A stretch of DNA of 64,000 bases, taken from assembly GCA_025330725.1 (NCBI GenBank), contig JAIWND010000029.1, positions 124,001 through 188,000 on the forward strand, in the 5' to 3' direction. How positions within the stretch are numbered: position 1 is the stretch's first letter; each line of letters begins with the position of its first letter. Shown here one piece after another: positions 12,941-24,751 of the stretch. Source of the DNA: Chlamydoabsidia padenii (Eukaryota; Mucoromycota; Mucoromycetes; Mucorales; Cunninghamellaceae). The notes under the pieces are model-generated. The model was given only the letters and a program-made list of their open reading frames with translations, was not told where the DNA came from and did not search any database. Made by a program: the position numbers and the translations under genes.

Positions 12941-14461
12941 ATGGAAGACAACAACGAAGTCGACACCGGAAAGATTGTATATGATTGGAATCCACCTACT
13001 GGTATTATCGATCGGTACTACTATCATGACGCGACCATCACTCAAGAAGACGTAAGTTATTTCTCTCACTAACATGCCTTCTTCTTTCAAGACTAACCCA
13101 TTCCCTTCTTCTATATATACATATAGATGCAAAAGATGTTTACTCATTCGAAAAACAAGGAATACAAAGGACATAAAGAACAAGTACATACGGTAGCTTG
13201 GAACTGCGATGGTCGACGACTGGCGTCTGGTTCGGTGGATAAGACCGCGCGTGTATGGATTCCACATCGTGGGGTAAGTTGACCATGGAAAGAAAAAGAA
13301 TAGGAACAACTCACCCTTTTCTTTTTAATCTATAGACAGATATTCGGTACTCCACTGAACTGAAAGGTCATACGGATAGTGTAGATCAATTGGATTGGGA
13401 CCCTACTCATCCTGACCGTTTGGCAACTGCTTCCTGCGACAAGACAGTGCGAATCTGGGACCAACGTTGTAAGTATTGACTTTGAGGTTTTTGCCACCCT
13501 GACACTTGCTAACTTTTGATTGATATAGCTGGAAAATGTACTGCTGTGATCCAAACGGGTGGAGAAAACATCAATGTTTGCTGGAGTCCTGATGGCAACA
13601 ACATTGCTGTTGGTGACAAGGTAGGTTATAATAAAGGGAGGGGGTGATGAAAATGACTCTAACCTTCTTTTTTTCTTTTGTCTTTTACAGAGCGATACCA
13701 TTAGTATTATTGATACACGAACCTTCACTATATCTACGACACAAAAACATAATGTAGAGGTAAGGAACTGGGATGAAGGATATATATATATAATGGTGGG
13801 GTTTAACCTTTTTATTATCATTATTGCCAAACTAGGTGAATGAAATAGCTTGGAACAAGGCGAACAACCTCTTCTATGTTACAACAGGTCAAGGCACGGT
13901 GAAAATATATGAATATCCCGATCTTAAATTGCTACAGTCTTTGCGTGGACATACTGGTAATTGCTACTGTGTGGAACCTGACCCAACAAGTAACTATTTG
14001 GCGGTGGGATCGGCTGATGCCTTGGTCACACTCTGGGATGTTAAATCAAGTGTTTGTCTACGAACATTCTCTGAACTTAGGCAAGTAGTTATTAGGATAA
14101 CTAGGCATTAAATAACATGTTTTCATCTTTTTTTTTTTTTCTAGCTGGCCAGTACGAACTTTAAGCTTCAGTTATGACGGACAATATATTGCCTCTGCCT
14201 CAGAAGATAGCTTTATTGACATTGTATGTAGGATCAAAAATGGATGGATGAACGAACTGACCAACTGTTTTTTTCTTTTGATAGTCCCATGTGGAAAGCG
14301 GACAGTCTGTGCATCATGTCGAATGCGCGGCAGCAATGAATACAGTGGCATGGCACCCAAGAGACTACTATCTGGCATACGCTGGTGATGAAATCGGTGC
14401 GGATGGAAAATACTCGGGTAATCTCAGGATCTTTAGTATCAAGGACCAAAGGGATCAGTGA
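12941..14461 (+). CDS. THO complex subunit 3 (THOC3/Tex1), WD40 repeat protein
   Basis: Exons 12941-13051, 13127-13273, 13336-13468, 13529-13620, 13691-13759, 13836-14080, 14145-14223 and 14285-14461 give 350 residues, the usual length. Successive WD repeats are visible: YKGHKEQVHTVAWNCDG with TARVW, LKGHTDSVDQLDWDP with TVRIWD, NINVCWSPDG, LRGHTGNCYCVEPDP with LVTLWD, WPVRTLSFSYDG, and MNTVAWHPRDYYLAYAGDE. The last is diagnostic of THOC3. THO couples transcription to mRNA packaging and export in the nucleus. Intron 6 starts with GC instead of GT (AG/GCAAGT) and is needed to keep the frame into the WPVRTLSF repeat. The upstream spacer is only 242 nt, so the gene follows the Snt2-like gene closely in the same orientation. 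Confidence 0.93.
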
Positions 14462-15031
14462 TGATCTGCCCTCATTGACATCATGACTAGAATAGATAAT
14501 CCTTCTCTTCACTTCCCTCTTGTTTACCACAGTAGTTTATTGTATATATTCTGTTATTCTCTTTGTTATTTGACACTATTAAAGAAGTAAGGGTACTTAG
14601 CTGACTTTTAAATCGCTAAAGTCTTAATTAGGATCATACTACCCTACCTATCCTTTTTTTTTTTTTTTTTTTTAATCCTTGACTTGACTTCACCTAATAA
14701 AATCTCGGGTCTTCCTCTTCTCTATCTGGTCCTTCTGCTAATAACGTGGTTTACCTAGTCGTATTGCTGTAGATTATTTTGTAGTATAGTTTGTCCCATT
14801 AGTATAGATTGTCCCTTTTACCTCATACATTTTTTTTTTTGGTCAATAAACGACCGGAGGCTGCCGACTGGAACCCATTTGGACTCTATCTAGCGTTTTA
14901 TAATGATTGACTATGTATGATGGGCGTTGAAAGAGTGTGGGCATTACTAAAGTGGGCAAATACAAACTAAAAATTGGATGGATTTGTGGGGAAATGCTAG
15001 GCGCACGGAAAGTGCGCTTGGAATTTAGGAA
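14462..15031. other. Spacer after THOC3
   Basis: 3' flank of THOC3, a T-run near 14650-14673, and AT-rich sequence. From about 14990 it runs into the outer edge of the dispersed repeat element (GGCGCACGGAAAGTGCG). Confidence 0.5.
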
Positions 15032-15425
15032 GAGCATTACTCGCTCAATTGTTAACGGGTGCTAATGATTAAAGTGGGGATGTGGATACTATAACATATT
15101 TCCAGTAAACTTTACCGCAAAAACCAAGCCCCAAGACTCTTGTGTCAGTATGTTCAGGCTTGCGATAATTTTTTCCTGTCATTTGTAAGTGAGAGAAAAG
15201 TACGAAGAGGGAAGCAAAAATCGATTTCAAATTCCGCCTGCCTCTACTAAGATTTGGAAAGGGCTCTATTAGCTCAATTGTCAACAGATGCTAATGATTA
15301 AAGTGGCGATGTGGACACCATAGCATATTTCCAACTCAAGTCACCGCAAAGGCTAAGCTCTAAGACTCTTGTATCAGTATGTTCAAGCTTGCAATAACTT
15401 TTACCTGTCATTTGTAAGAAAAAGA
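14990..15425 (+). repeat. Dispersed repeat, dimer of about 230-nt units (copies 1 and 2)
   Basis: Two tandem units, about 15032-15190 and 15258-15420. Each contains the core GCTAATGATTAAAGTGG, then a segment ending in ACCGCAAA and a GACTCTTGTRTCAGTATG segment. The left edge is GCTAGGCGCACGGAAAGTGC. The same units occur in the opposite orientation at 19.4-19.9 kb and at several other places in the window. Confidence 0.8.
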
Positions 15426-15499
15426 AAAAGAAAGTACGAAGAGGAACCAGACAAATTATCTTTCATATCCCGAAAATCATGCACGACCTCGATATTTTT

Positions 15500-15870
15500 T
15501 TGTCATCCCAAATCGACTTTTATCTATATAGATGGATATAGTGATTATGGGTGACTACAGGTCAATACTGCAATGTTGAAATTTATATAGATCCGATACT
15601 GATGCCACAAAGGCTTACATATAAACAATGGTGATACCGACCGATACATTGCAATACAGGTCAATGCAGGCGGTAAAAATAGTAGCAATACATATAGACA
15701 GTAGAAACACATATAGTACACATATAAATTAATAAAAGACACCCAGATAAAATAAAGGCATTTATATATACAACAATACATATAGATGAATAGAAGACAT
15801 ATAGATAAAAGTAAGACATGCAGGTGGAGTGAAGACATGTAGATGCATCAAGGTTATTGTACATATTTAT
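15500..15870. repeat. AT-rich degenerate minisatellite with ACATATAGAT core
   Basis: Repeated short blocks such as ACATATAGATAAAA and AGACATATAGAT at irregular spacing of about 15-25 nt. The open minus-strand frames here (repeated Leu/Tyr/Cys strings) are by-products of the repeat, not genes. Confidence 0.6.
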
Positions 15871-16039
15871 TAAAAAACCGCGCCTTTTTCAAATCCATAT
15901 ATGGGAAGGGAAGTCCAGCAAAAAACCGTATAATGTATTTGGGTAATTAGCTGTACGTCAAAAGTTCATTAGCACTGTCAAGTTATAAAACAGTAAAGGG
16001 TAGTGGATAAGATAAGTGGTTTTATTTAATAAGATTATA

Positions 16040-16975
16040 TAGATATTTATAATAGATGGTCTATGGGGAGATAAGGGATAATAATCAACACAATATGGCA
16101 ACATAATAAACACCACTGTAATAAAATAAAAGAAGCCAGTTCACCAATTGCCATTTTTTCTTGCTTGATTAACTTGAGTTCGTTAACAGCCGCCATAACA
16201 GGATTTGAGTCTTCATTATATTGATGTAAGGATTTCCTTTCAGTGCCACCGAGTCCTTCTTGATAGTACGTTATAGCAGAATATACCATTTAAAAATATT
16301 GCCCTTCCAACACAGCTTGTAGTTCTTTCACCATTTCCACAAGAGTGTAGCCAAAGAATTCCGCCAGAGAATCGTACCTTGCCATCCATTGCTGTGCTTC
16401 CGTTCGAAAAGTTGGAAATCTAGTCCGTCATCCGCGTTCCAAGTAAGTGTTCGAGAAGATCTTGTCATTCACGTCGTTTCTTGCCGCATTAAATAAACCA
16501 AGTATGAAACAACCAACATAAAGACAAAACCTACAACCAGAAGAAATGTGATTAATAACCTTGACTTTTCTTGTTTTTTCTTCTTCTTTACTTACTTCGT
16601 ACCAGAAGCAAAGAGAGAACACGAAACACCAGAGACAACAATCAAGAAAAAAGCCCAACCATAATGCATAAAGACAAACCTGAAATAAGAGCAAGAAGTA
16701 TGGTTAGTAACATTGTCTTTTCATGTTGTTTTTTTTCTTTACTTACAATAACGTTCCCATAAACATTGCACATCATGATCCATCCCCAAGAATCAAATGG
16801 AGCGCCGTAACTGGTGGCGAATGCAACAAGCCCGAGAATAGGTAGATCCACAATAATGCTTCAACATACCAGACATCTCGCTTTACCAGCACAACCCATT
16901 CGCTAGCAGATCCAGGTGTGGAACAAGACACGATGTCGCCTATGTCCTGCCACGGCAAAAAGGCTAGGCGTAATC
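16040..16975 (-). pseudogene. Broken gene for a multi-pass membrane protein, family unknown
   Basis: On the minus strand the sequence reads as protein in several blocks joined by good introns (donors GTAAGT at about 16746 and 16595, acceptors TTTCAG and GTTGTAG). Early text includes VSCSTPGSASEWVVLVKRD, then hydrophobic helices (LPILGLVAFATSYGAPF, LYALWLGFFLDCC). The rest has soluble helices ending with AAVNELKLIKQEKMAIGELA. The model is damaged: a frame change is needed near 16855, and the last exon carries in-frame TGA (about 16431) and TAA (about 16291) while the flanking text remains in the same frame. I do not recognise the family. The upstream start is not clear. Confidence 0.4.
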
Positions 16976-18407
16976 ACTATTCTACACAAAGGTAGCCGCC
17001 TCGCAAAATCTGCCAACTTATCCATTTGATTACTAACAGGAGACTTCACATATCAGAGGCAAAGAGGGAGCATAAACCTAGTGTAAATAATTAACAATTC
17101 AGTTAGAGTCTAAACTATTAACAACTTTGGCTGAAAATCATTCAAGACGCATTAACTTACCTTTATGACCAGAATCACAATAAGAGGGAAGAAGCCATGA
17201 GATTACAGCCATCAAAAAACATGTTTTTCATATAGACAGCCATTAGGTGTTTCATAGATTACTTTTGTATGTGAATGAATCCATCTTGTAATCATGGCCA
17301 GCCAACAATAGGAATGAGTGCGGGTGACAACTTGTCTGTCAAGCAAAGGTTCTTGAAGTGGGGTTTGTTTAAAGGGGAGATTTGTGTATAGAAGAGTTTA
17401 AACAAAAACAAAAACAAAAAAAAAGGAGGAAAGAAAAGGGAAAAAATGAATTTTAAAAATCGCATTTTTGTAGTTCGCGACGTGACGGAATTTTAATAGC
17501 TTTGCGAAAAAGCATTTCCTTTTTCTTTGTCTTCCGATTCCAAAGACATTCAACTTGATTCTCTTCAATAGGGAACTCCCATTTGTTGTAACGATTGAAA
17601 GATGAAGATAAACAAAAAGAAGTGACGAAGCAACTGACTTTGTGGTAGTAATGGGCTCTCTTGGAAATTATCCAAACTGGATCAACACGGCAAAGGTAAA
17701 AGAAAGGCAGGAAGAAAAAGGGGTAGTATTGTATACTGCCTCTTTCTTCTTGGACAATCACCTTACCCAAGACTATAATACTAATGCTTTTCAGTTCATG
17801 TCGATGTATAATCGATACCTACCAATGGACTATGGACGAATCTCTTTTTTGTCTAATACAACAAACTGGGAAAAAGGACGACGTTCTCTGAATGGAATGC
17901 AATAGACTTTGGTTGAAAAGAAGAATAATGCTATCACAAACGCGGTGGACATCGAGGGTGGACTGCGTGGTCAAGTACGACGATAGTACACCTCTTGATT
18001 GCAACCGAGGATATATATGAATGTCAAGTCAATCATTGGTCCAGCAAGATCAAAATATGATGTCCTATGGATAACAATGGTGGTAGATTGGTTTTAGATT
18101 GGTTTTATTGTAGATATAGTGTTATATTCAATCTTAATGTCAATAAAGTCTTGTTTTATCATATGTTTGCTGATCAATATAAATACATTTATCAATGAAG
18201 GTGTTTTTATCATAAATGATATATGCATCACTATGGATAATACCGATATACATGCTGAATCGTGTTTTTATTGCCTATGCAACCAAAATTAGCTGGACAG
18301 CTCAAATACCTACGCCTCCCCCCCGGGTTATCCCCAATTGGTGTTATTACTTCTGATCCTGTTGCTGTTGCTGTGTTCTTATTGGAGATGTTGATGTTGG
18401 CAGTTGA
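16976..18407. other. Gene-poor stretch with one doubtful frame
   Basis: AT-rich. A plus-strand frame at 17642-17905 (including NYPNWINTAK and MSMYNRYLPMDYGRISF) looks protein-like and could be two pieces joined by a GT-AG intron at about 17695-17795, but I find no family match and no further exons. Otherwise nothing was seen. Confidence 0.35.
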
Positions 18408-18958
18408 CTAAAAGCAAGAAAAAAAAAAAAAAAGATGAAGATGAGGTTGAGGTTGAGGATGAGGCACACCTAGTTTGATAAAGTCAGAAAATGGGGAGGA
18501 AACACTTTTATTGGGCGGTTTCACTTCGTAGGCCGCGAGATCAAACTTGTTGATCCTTGGTATAACGAAAGCAATCCAATCAGGGCTCAACGCCTTTGTT
18601 GACTTTTCTTCCTTGGATGTCGTCAACCATCCATTTGCCCTGGAAAGTAAAAAGTACTTGCCGGGATTTGAACTTTGCATGAATTTACCATTCCTGCTGC
18701 AATAGCGGTTCCTGGGAGAAAACATCTTCAAGGACATCATCAAGATAATGAAGCACAAAAGTATCTTCGCAAGACTTTCATTACTTTTCAAGGACAAGGA
18801 GGTCAATCGAGGGGCTCTAACAAAAAGAGGAAAGATTTGGTAATATGATGAGTCTCACAATATATTTACTTTTCATTAGATTCAATCACTTACAGGAGGA
18901 ATAGAGTACTGTCTGCGTTCAAATCAGTATCTTCTTCACTTGAGTTAGTTTCGTTCAT
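18408..18958 (-). CDS. Small predicted membrane-anchored protein, unknown
   Basis: Two exons, 18894-18958 and 18408-18816, joined at a GTAAGT donor and TTGTTAG acceptor, give 157 residues. The amino terminus is acidic and polar (MNETNSSEEDTDLNAD). A hydrophobic stretch (ILLCFIILMMSLKMF) is likely a membrane anchor. A Lys/Ser-rich region follows, with PDWIAFVIPRINKFDLAAYE and a Pro/His-rich end. The last about 20 residues are translated through a pyrimidine tract and may really be an intron (donor-like GTGTGC after FIKL), so the C-terminus is uncertain. No family was recognised. It lies in the repeat-framed block 15.0-19.9 kb. Confidence 0.4.
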
Positions 18959-19374
18959 TATATCAATGCATCTTTTCGTTTTCTGTTTCCAGTATGTCGA
19001 AAGATTCTATAAGCCCAAAGGTTGTGTACCGTAAGCAAATATAATCATTTGAGCTATTATATCTGACTTACACTGAATAAGAGCGACCATTTCACCATGT
19101 TGGCGGACATTTAATGTTGTTCGCTATGCATGATAGTTGAAAGGTTGTTCATCACTTCACTACGATTTTCAGTATTTATATACTTTGTCACCCAGAACCG
19201 GATGTCAATCGGAAAGGGAAAGATGAAGTAAAGAGATCTATAATAAACATGATTATTAAAAAAGTTGCTATCATGAAAATATATACTTCTACTTGCAAGA
19301 TTCGTAGATCTTTCAAATTCCCTTGTTCCTTATTCAGATATACAGACAATCTTTCAAACTTTCATATCCAGTCA

Positions 19375-19865
19375 ATAGGCCCGCCAATAGAATTTCCGTA
19401 TTCGGCGTTTGAAACTGAAGTTTCCTTCCGTCTAGAAAAAATAAAACAATCTTCCATTGCAAAGGACAGGTAAAAGTCATCCCAAGTCTGGGCTGACTGA
19501 CACAAGAGCCTTGGAGCTTAGATTTTGCGGTGACTTATGTTGGAAATATGCTATAGTGTTCACATCGCCACTTTAATCATTAGCATCTGTTGACAAAGGA
19601 GCGAGTAGTGCCCTTTCCATATCTTAATAGAGACAGGCGGGATCTGAAAATGAAATCTAGTTCCTCTTTGTAATTTTTCCTTCTTCTTACAAATGACAGA
19701 TAAAAGTCATCGCAAGTCTGGGCTGACTGACACAAGGGTCTTGGAGCTTGGCTTTTGCGGTGACTTGAGTTGGAAATATGCTATAGTGTCCACATCACCA
19801 CTTTAATCATTAGCATCTGTTGACAATTGAGCGGGCAGTGCTCTTACTAAGTTTTAGTAGGGAAT
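19375..19865 (-). repeat. Dispersed repeat dimer, opposite orientation (copies 3 and 4)
   Basis: Two units at about 19465-19620 and 19695-19855 read CCACTTTAATCATTAGCATC, the reverse complement of the core at 15.06 and 15.29 kb. Each unit has GGTAAAAGTCATC at one side and GCGAGTAGTGC or GCGGGCAGTGC at the other. A GGCGGGATCTGAAAATG block lies between them. Confidence 0.8.
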
Positions 19866-20714
19866 CAAGGAGCCGGCAGGATTTTTCAAACTAACTGTAT
19901 CACCTATTACAATATACGGGGTTTTGCGGTTCTGTAAAAATAACGGTGCCACACTGAGCGCACCGTCATCGGCACCGCAATCACCATCGTTCTTGTTTTG
20001 TTTGGAAGAAGAATTGTCGATACAAGGAGTTCCATCGTGGTTGCCGAGTCATTCTAAAAACTTTTCATTGCTTTTTTTAGCGTGTCGAAGTTTTGTTGTA
20101 CAGTGCGCAATGTTTCTTTTTCAGGCCACAAACACCAATCACTTTGAGGAAACCAAAAGACAACAGGAGAAGTTTCACTGAATGAATCAATGACGCTGGC
20201 CTTCTACACTGATGGATTGTTCTAACATGGTAATAGATGAAGAAAAGTTGAAATCCCGCCTAATTACTTCAAGTTGCCCGCAAATGCATGAATGCGGTGT
20301 TTGAAAAAAGGGATGTTCACAAAATGGACAAGACGATGTATTGGCCTCTGTAAAGATTGGCTAATCCAACAGTTACACACCCATGACTTTATGTGCTATA
20401 ACATAGTAATTGAGAGAAAAAAAAAAAAGAGACATGGATCCAAGTCAAAGCATGTCAAAGCTTGATACATATTACACATCATCATTACACATTTATCCCT
20501 TTATTATTATTGTTTTCTCAAAAAAAAAAAAAGCTATATTTATTATTGATCATGACTATATACACTATAACTGATTGATGTCATTCAATCCCACTTGTCC
20601 CCTACGCCAGTAAATTCCAACCTACAGAGACCATTAGACCCACCAGAGGCTACCCAGGCCGAAGTCTTGCTATTATAATTCCAGCATACCTATAAAGAAG
20701 TAGACTGATTCTAA
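19866..20714. other. Spacer between the repeat pair and the TFIIIC gene
   Basis: Holds a plus-strand frame at 19924-20181 without recognisable content, a GAAATCCCGCC motif at about 20261, and A-runs. No supported gene. Confidence 0.4.
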
Positions 20715-22610
20715 TTAGTAAACATTCTTGTCGACCTCCCCTCCTCCTTTCCTCTTTACCCGGTTGATGGTTATGTTGTAATCAAGAGCAGTATTCGCCG
20801 GGGACATGGCTTTGGTATCATCCACACTCTACCATTAAAAAAAAACATATCATTATTAGTCATCCCACCAATTTTATTATTACCCTGTTATTACCTGAGG
20901 TTGTAATCCATCCACATAACGATATACATTGTCTTTTTCATTGTATATGAGTTTATATAATATCTTTTGTAGTTTAGCCTATATATATAAAGATAGATCA
21001 TTAATATGTCCCCCATTCCATATTAATCCCTACCTACCTTTCCTTTAACTCGTTTAATCAATGTATTCACCAATTTGAGGAAACCATCCGAGGATCCCAA
21101 GACTATGAATGAATGTTGTTCCGAGCAAGCCATGGACATGAATGTACCTGCGGCATTCACATTTCCACTCTTGAAGTTTTTGCAATCTTGAGAAAAGAAT
21201 TCCTTGAGAATGAGATCACCATCAACGAACATGATCTTGTTTCGATGTCCAGACCACATAGCATCGTACTGTATAGCTACAAGAATAAGAAGAAGTGTGA
21301 GTAACAATCCAGTTTTTTCTTTTCCCTCCAACCTATTTTACTTACCACGTTGTCTAGAAAAGGTGATTGGAATAAATGGATCCCGAATATCCAATCCGAT
21401 GAATTTCCCATCGTTTCCAGTAGAGATTAAGTTAACAGGATCATCGATACCATGCCATACTATTGATTGGACCCCAGCATCATGAATAGGTGCGTTGAAT
21501 ATCATGAATCTGATTGATTGTTGTTGATTCATTGCCTGTTCACTAGTCAAAGCCGACGCCATGTTCCATATTGAGATGTAACCTATGGTATCAACAATAT
21601 CATATATGAGATAATCAATCTATTTTCTTCTTTTGCCTACCTGTCGATGAGCCAATCGCCAATTTCTTATGTCCACCCCAAGATATCGTTGAGATTGATG
21701 TATTTGGTAATGCAAATACGCATCTAGCTTGTTTAATTTTCACTATTACAAAGAGGTGAGTCAACTTGGCAAATCCCCCTTTTTGGTTATACTTACAATA
21801 GACAGGGTCTTGGTTACCAGCATCTACACCCAGTCGGACACGCAATGTATTGGGATGAGGAATCACAAAGCAACGTACAGTACCGTCACCAAAACACCCC
21901 GCCAAGATTCCGAGTTTTGGTAGATCCTCCGAGTCGTTTGTTGTTGTTTCTTCATACGCACCATAAGGACACCACCGCAAGTCCCGCACATCACCATAAT
22001 CGTGTAATAAAACTAAATCCAATACAGGACTTTCTTCTTGTTCAGTTGTCGCCAAGTTCAATTTCCATAGTTGAATACAATTAGGGTTGCCCTGTCGAGG
22101 TGTTTCAAAACCGCAAAGTACGTTTGGTTCCTTATATCCCCCTGTTGCCAAATATTGGATCATGGGTTGAGTGTCGAAGATTGATGTTTTGGGTGCAAAG
22201 TCTAAACCACACACGCTACCACCTGTGTTGATTACATAGCCATGTTTGTACTTCATGTGCTTGCCTATAAGAGAAGGAGGAGGGGGGGTTAATTCAGTAT
22301 TCGACCATTCGTTCGTTATCTATACTTTACCTAAACAAGTGGATCCAAACACTGGTAGATTAACGGTTGTTAATTGTTGTATACCCAAAACGACATTAAC
22401 TGGATCTTGGTCTTGTAGAGGTAAATAAGGTTGTGCATTTTGAGGAATAGTGGGTTCCCAGTCTGTTAGTGTCGCGTGTAAATCAGGATAGACGTTGCTG
22501 TTCTTGAGTAAAGGATTATCATAGACATGTTCTGAAAATACACCATCAAAAGCTAGAGCCACTTCAGGGTTGGGTAATGAGTCCTTGATTTCTTGCCTTG
22601 TGTTGGCCAT
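20715..22610 (-). CDS. TFIIIC WD40 subunit (Tfc6/Sfc6, GTF3C2-like)
   Basis: Seven exons (high to low): 22331-22610, 21797-22264, 21641-21742, 21346-21582, 21038-21276, 20895-20978 and 20715-20828; 507 residues. The start MANTRQEIKD is the first ATG after a promoter T-run. A divergent beta-propeller is visible: GGSVCGLDFAPKT, YLATGGYKEPNV, CIQLWKL, VRDLRWCPYGAY, LGILAGCFGDGTVRCF, ISTISWGGHKKLAIGSSTG followed by YISIWNM, VQSIVWHG, and LISTGNDGKFIGLDIRDP. This layout fits the WD40 subunit that binds the TFIIIC B-box module and recruits RNA polymerase III to tRNA genes. The short basic tail continues past the propeller. The assignment rests on repeat layout and motif wording, so another nuclear WD40 protein is possible. 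Confidence 0.72.
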
Positions 22611-23041
22611 TTCAAGATATAAAAGAGAAAAGAAGAGAAGCAAAAAAAAAAAAAAAAAAAAGTTGATAGCCAACTAGCAGCTGGATTTGAAAAAGTACCC
22701 ACCCAGCTTTTCAGCGCTCAAAAAACCAAAGAAAAGTAATTATGCGACTACATGGAGTACCCAGACGGCGGACAACACACACACACACACACACTTATCT
22801 ATTATATAGATATTAAGTGGGCTTGAATACAGTATGTTCATTACATACAAGCGTGCAGTCACTGTTTCCATTTTTAAATCCCGGCATTTTCCCGCACATA
22901 AAAAGGGACGCACATCTTTTTCTTCTTTTCTCTCCCTTTTCTATCTCATTCCCTTCACTTCAATATAGCAAATTCTAATCTCAAACAATAACACCATTCA
23001 ATAATTAAACAACCTCAGCTGACTCTAACCCATCTTCCGAC
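22611..23041. other. Shared divergent promoter region
   Basis: Lies between the divergently transcribed TFIIIC-like gene (minus) and the Zds-C-like gene (plus). It holds an A19 run at about 22643, a (CA)n tract at 22778-22794, and AAATCCCGGC plus TTTCCCGC elements near 22878-22895. Confidence 0.5.
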
Positions 23042-24409
23042 ATGACCATACGACTCATTCATCAAGCCTTATCCGATCCACACATTGTCATTCTGAAAAG
23101 TAAAGAGGTGCCTAATTCGGATTACGGACTGCAAGTTACACAACCAACCACTATACTTTCTTATCAATACTCTATTGGTAGCCGATTTGATCCTTATAAT
23201 GCATCAGACGATATCAGGTATTATTCTTATCCTATGCACACGATACAGGTTTTTAAACTTACACACAATCTCTCTTTAGGACTCCAGCCTTGGCCGATTG
23301 GGTTAAGAATGATGGTAGTGATTCGACAATAACATCTAGCGATGAAGATGATGATTCTACACCCATTATGAACTCTATCGAAATCGCTCATGATATCCAC
23401 TTTGATCCTATTGGTAAGTAGCATATGATATGCATGCACAAAAAGAAAAAGAAATAGGCAATGGATCATTCATGTTTATATATTTTGAGTAGATGGCTAC
23501 TTACTGGATCAATCACTACCAAGTCCAACATTGACATCTTGTAGCTCAAAGGGGTTGGAGCATGCAGCTGCAGCATCACCATCTGACATCAACAAGACCA
23601 CATATGACACCAGCAACAACAGATCGAAGGAGTGTTATCGTGATACAGCAGAATCCGGCATGACAAAGACCAACACGCCATTGATCAGTAGTGACGACAT
23701 GATACATCAAATCAAGTCAAGACAAAGACAACAAAATGATTCACTTTCAGCAGCAGTCGGTATAAGAAGAAAACGAATGTCGTGGATGCATGACTTGATT
23801 GGAAACCTCACAATGCCGAAAGCAGCATCATCAACAACAAAAAAAGTACATACAAATGAATCTACACCACCAATATCTATTGAATCCACTTTCTCGACCT
23901 CATCAGTATCAACATCAACAAAATCCAAACACCAGGGGTTTATCTCTTATCTATCACGCAAATCACCACTCAAGCCGATGAACATGTTTAATCCACACCA
24001 TAAGCCTTTGACCAACAAACGACTTGTAACCGCCGAAAGCACCAATCAAGGACAGAAATTAACTCCTTATTTGGAAAGATCCATATACAAAATGTCGCAC
24101 ACCAAGCTGACCGACCCTCGACGATCTTTACGGGAACAAGTCATCATTGCCAACTTGATGTTCTGGTACTTGTCGACTATCAACACAAGGCATCATCAAC
24201 TGAAAAGAGTCGTACAAGCAAAGAATCAACCACCCACCACCAAGTCATCACATAATCAACTCAATACATTCACCATGCAAGCACAGTTTATAACACCAGC
24301 ACTCATTGGCAGTAACCATTGGCATCCACATCGACATTCAAAGCCCGATACATTACTCACCTCTTCTCCTTTGGCTCTGGACGGTAAAAAAAGATGGATA
24401 CAAACCTAA
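23042..24409 (+). CDS. Zds-C-domain-like protein, otherwise low complexity
   Basis: Exons 23042-23217, 23280-23413 and 23493-24409 give 408 residues. The amino end reads IVILKSKEVPNSDYGLQV, followed by an acidic Ser/Asp stretch, a long Ser/Thr/Gln/Lys-rich middle, and near residues 335-375 the block ERSIYKMSHTKLTDPRRSL then REQVIIANLMFWYL. That block resembles the Zds C-terminal domain (a YRLSHxKLxxPRRPL...QVLLSNFMYxYL pattern), known from yeast Zds1/Zds2, which regulate PP2A-Cdc55 and polarity. This is a match from memory of the motif and would need a profile search. The next gene is a protein phosphatase in the same orientation, which may be coincidence. Confidence 0.6.
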
Positions 24410-24751
24410 TGAAAACATATCTTTTTATCAATCTACAATTAACTAGTATTAGATTTTTTAATATATATTTATAATCTTGTTAATAATAATAATAATAATA
24501 AACCTGTATCATTTTACCCCTCTGATCCCAAAGAAAAAGAAAAAAAAAATCCAATGGGTCATAAATTTGAATTCCCGCCTTGATATTTTTTTCTCTTTCT
24601 TCTTTGTTTTCCATTCTCCATTACTTTTTCTTTTTCTTCTTCCTTCTCTTTAATCTTTAATACGTCTTTGCCTTTATTACTTTGAACCTCTTATATAGTT
24701 TACTTTATCTTTTTTTTTTTTAGCTTTATATATACATTTGATACGATTATC
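24410..24751. other. Promoter region of the PPZ-type phosphatase gene
   Basis: Contains AATAATAATAATAATAA, a GAATTCCCGCC element at about 24570, and a long pyrimidine tract at about 24590-24720 just before the start codon. Confidence 0.5.

Noticed and set aside
15545..15864. Overlapping minus-strand open frames with repeated Leu/Tyr/Cys strings
   Set aside because: They follow the ACATATAGAT minisatellite; the amino acid pattern is a by-product of the repeat and there are no splice or start features.
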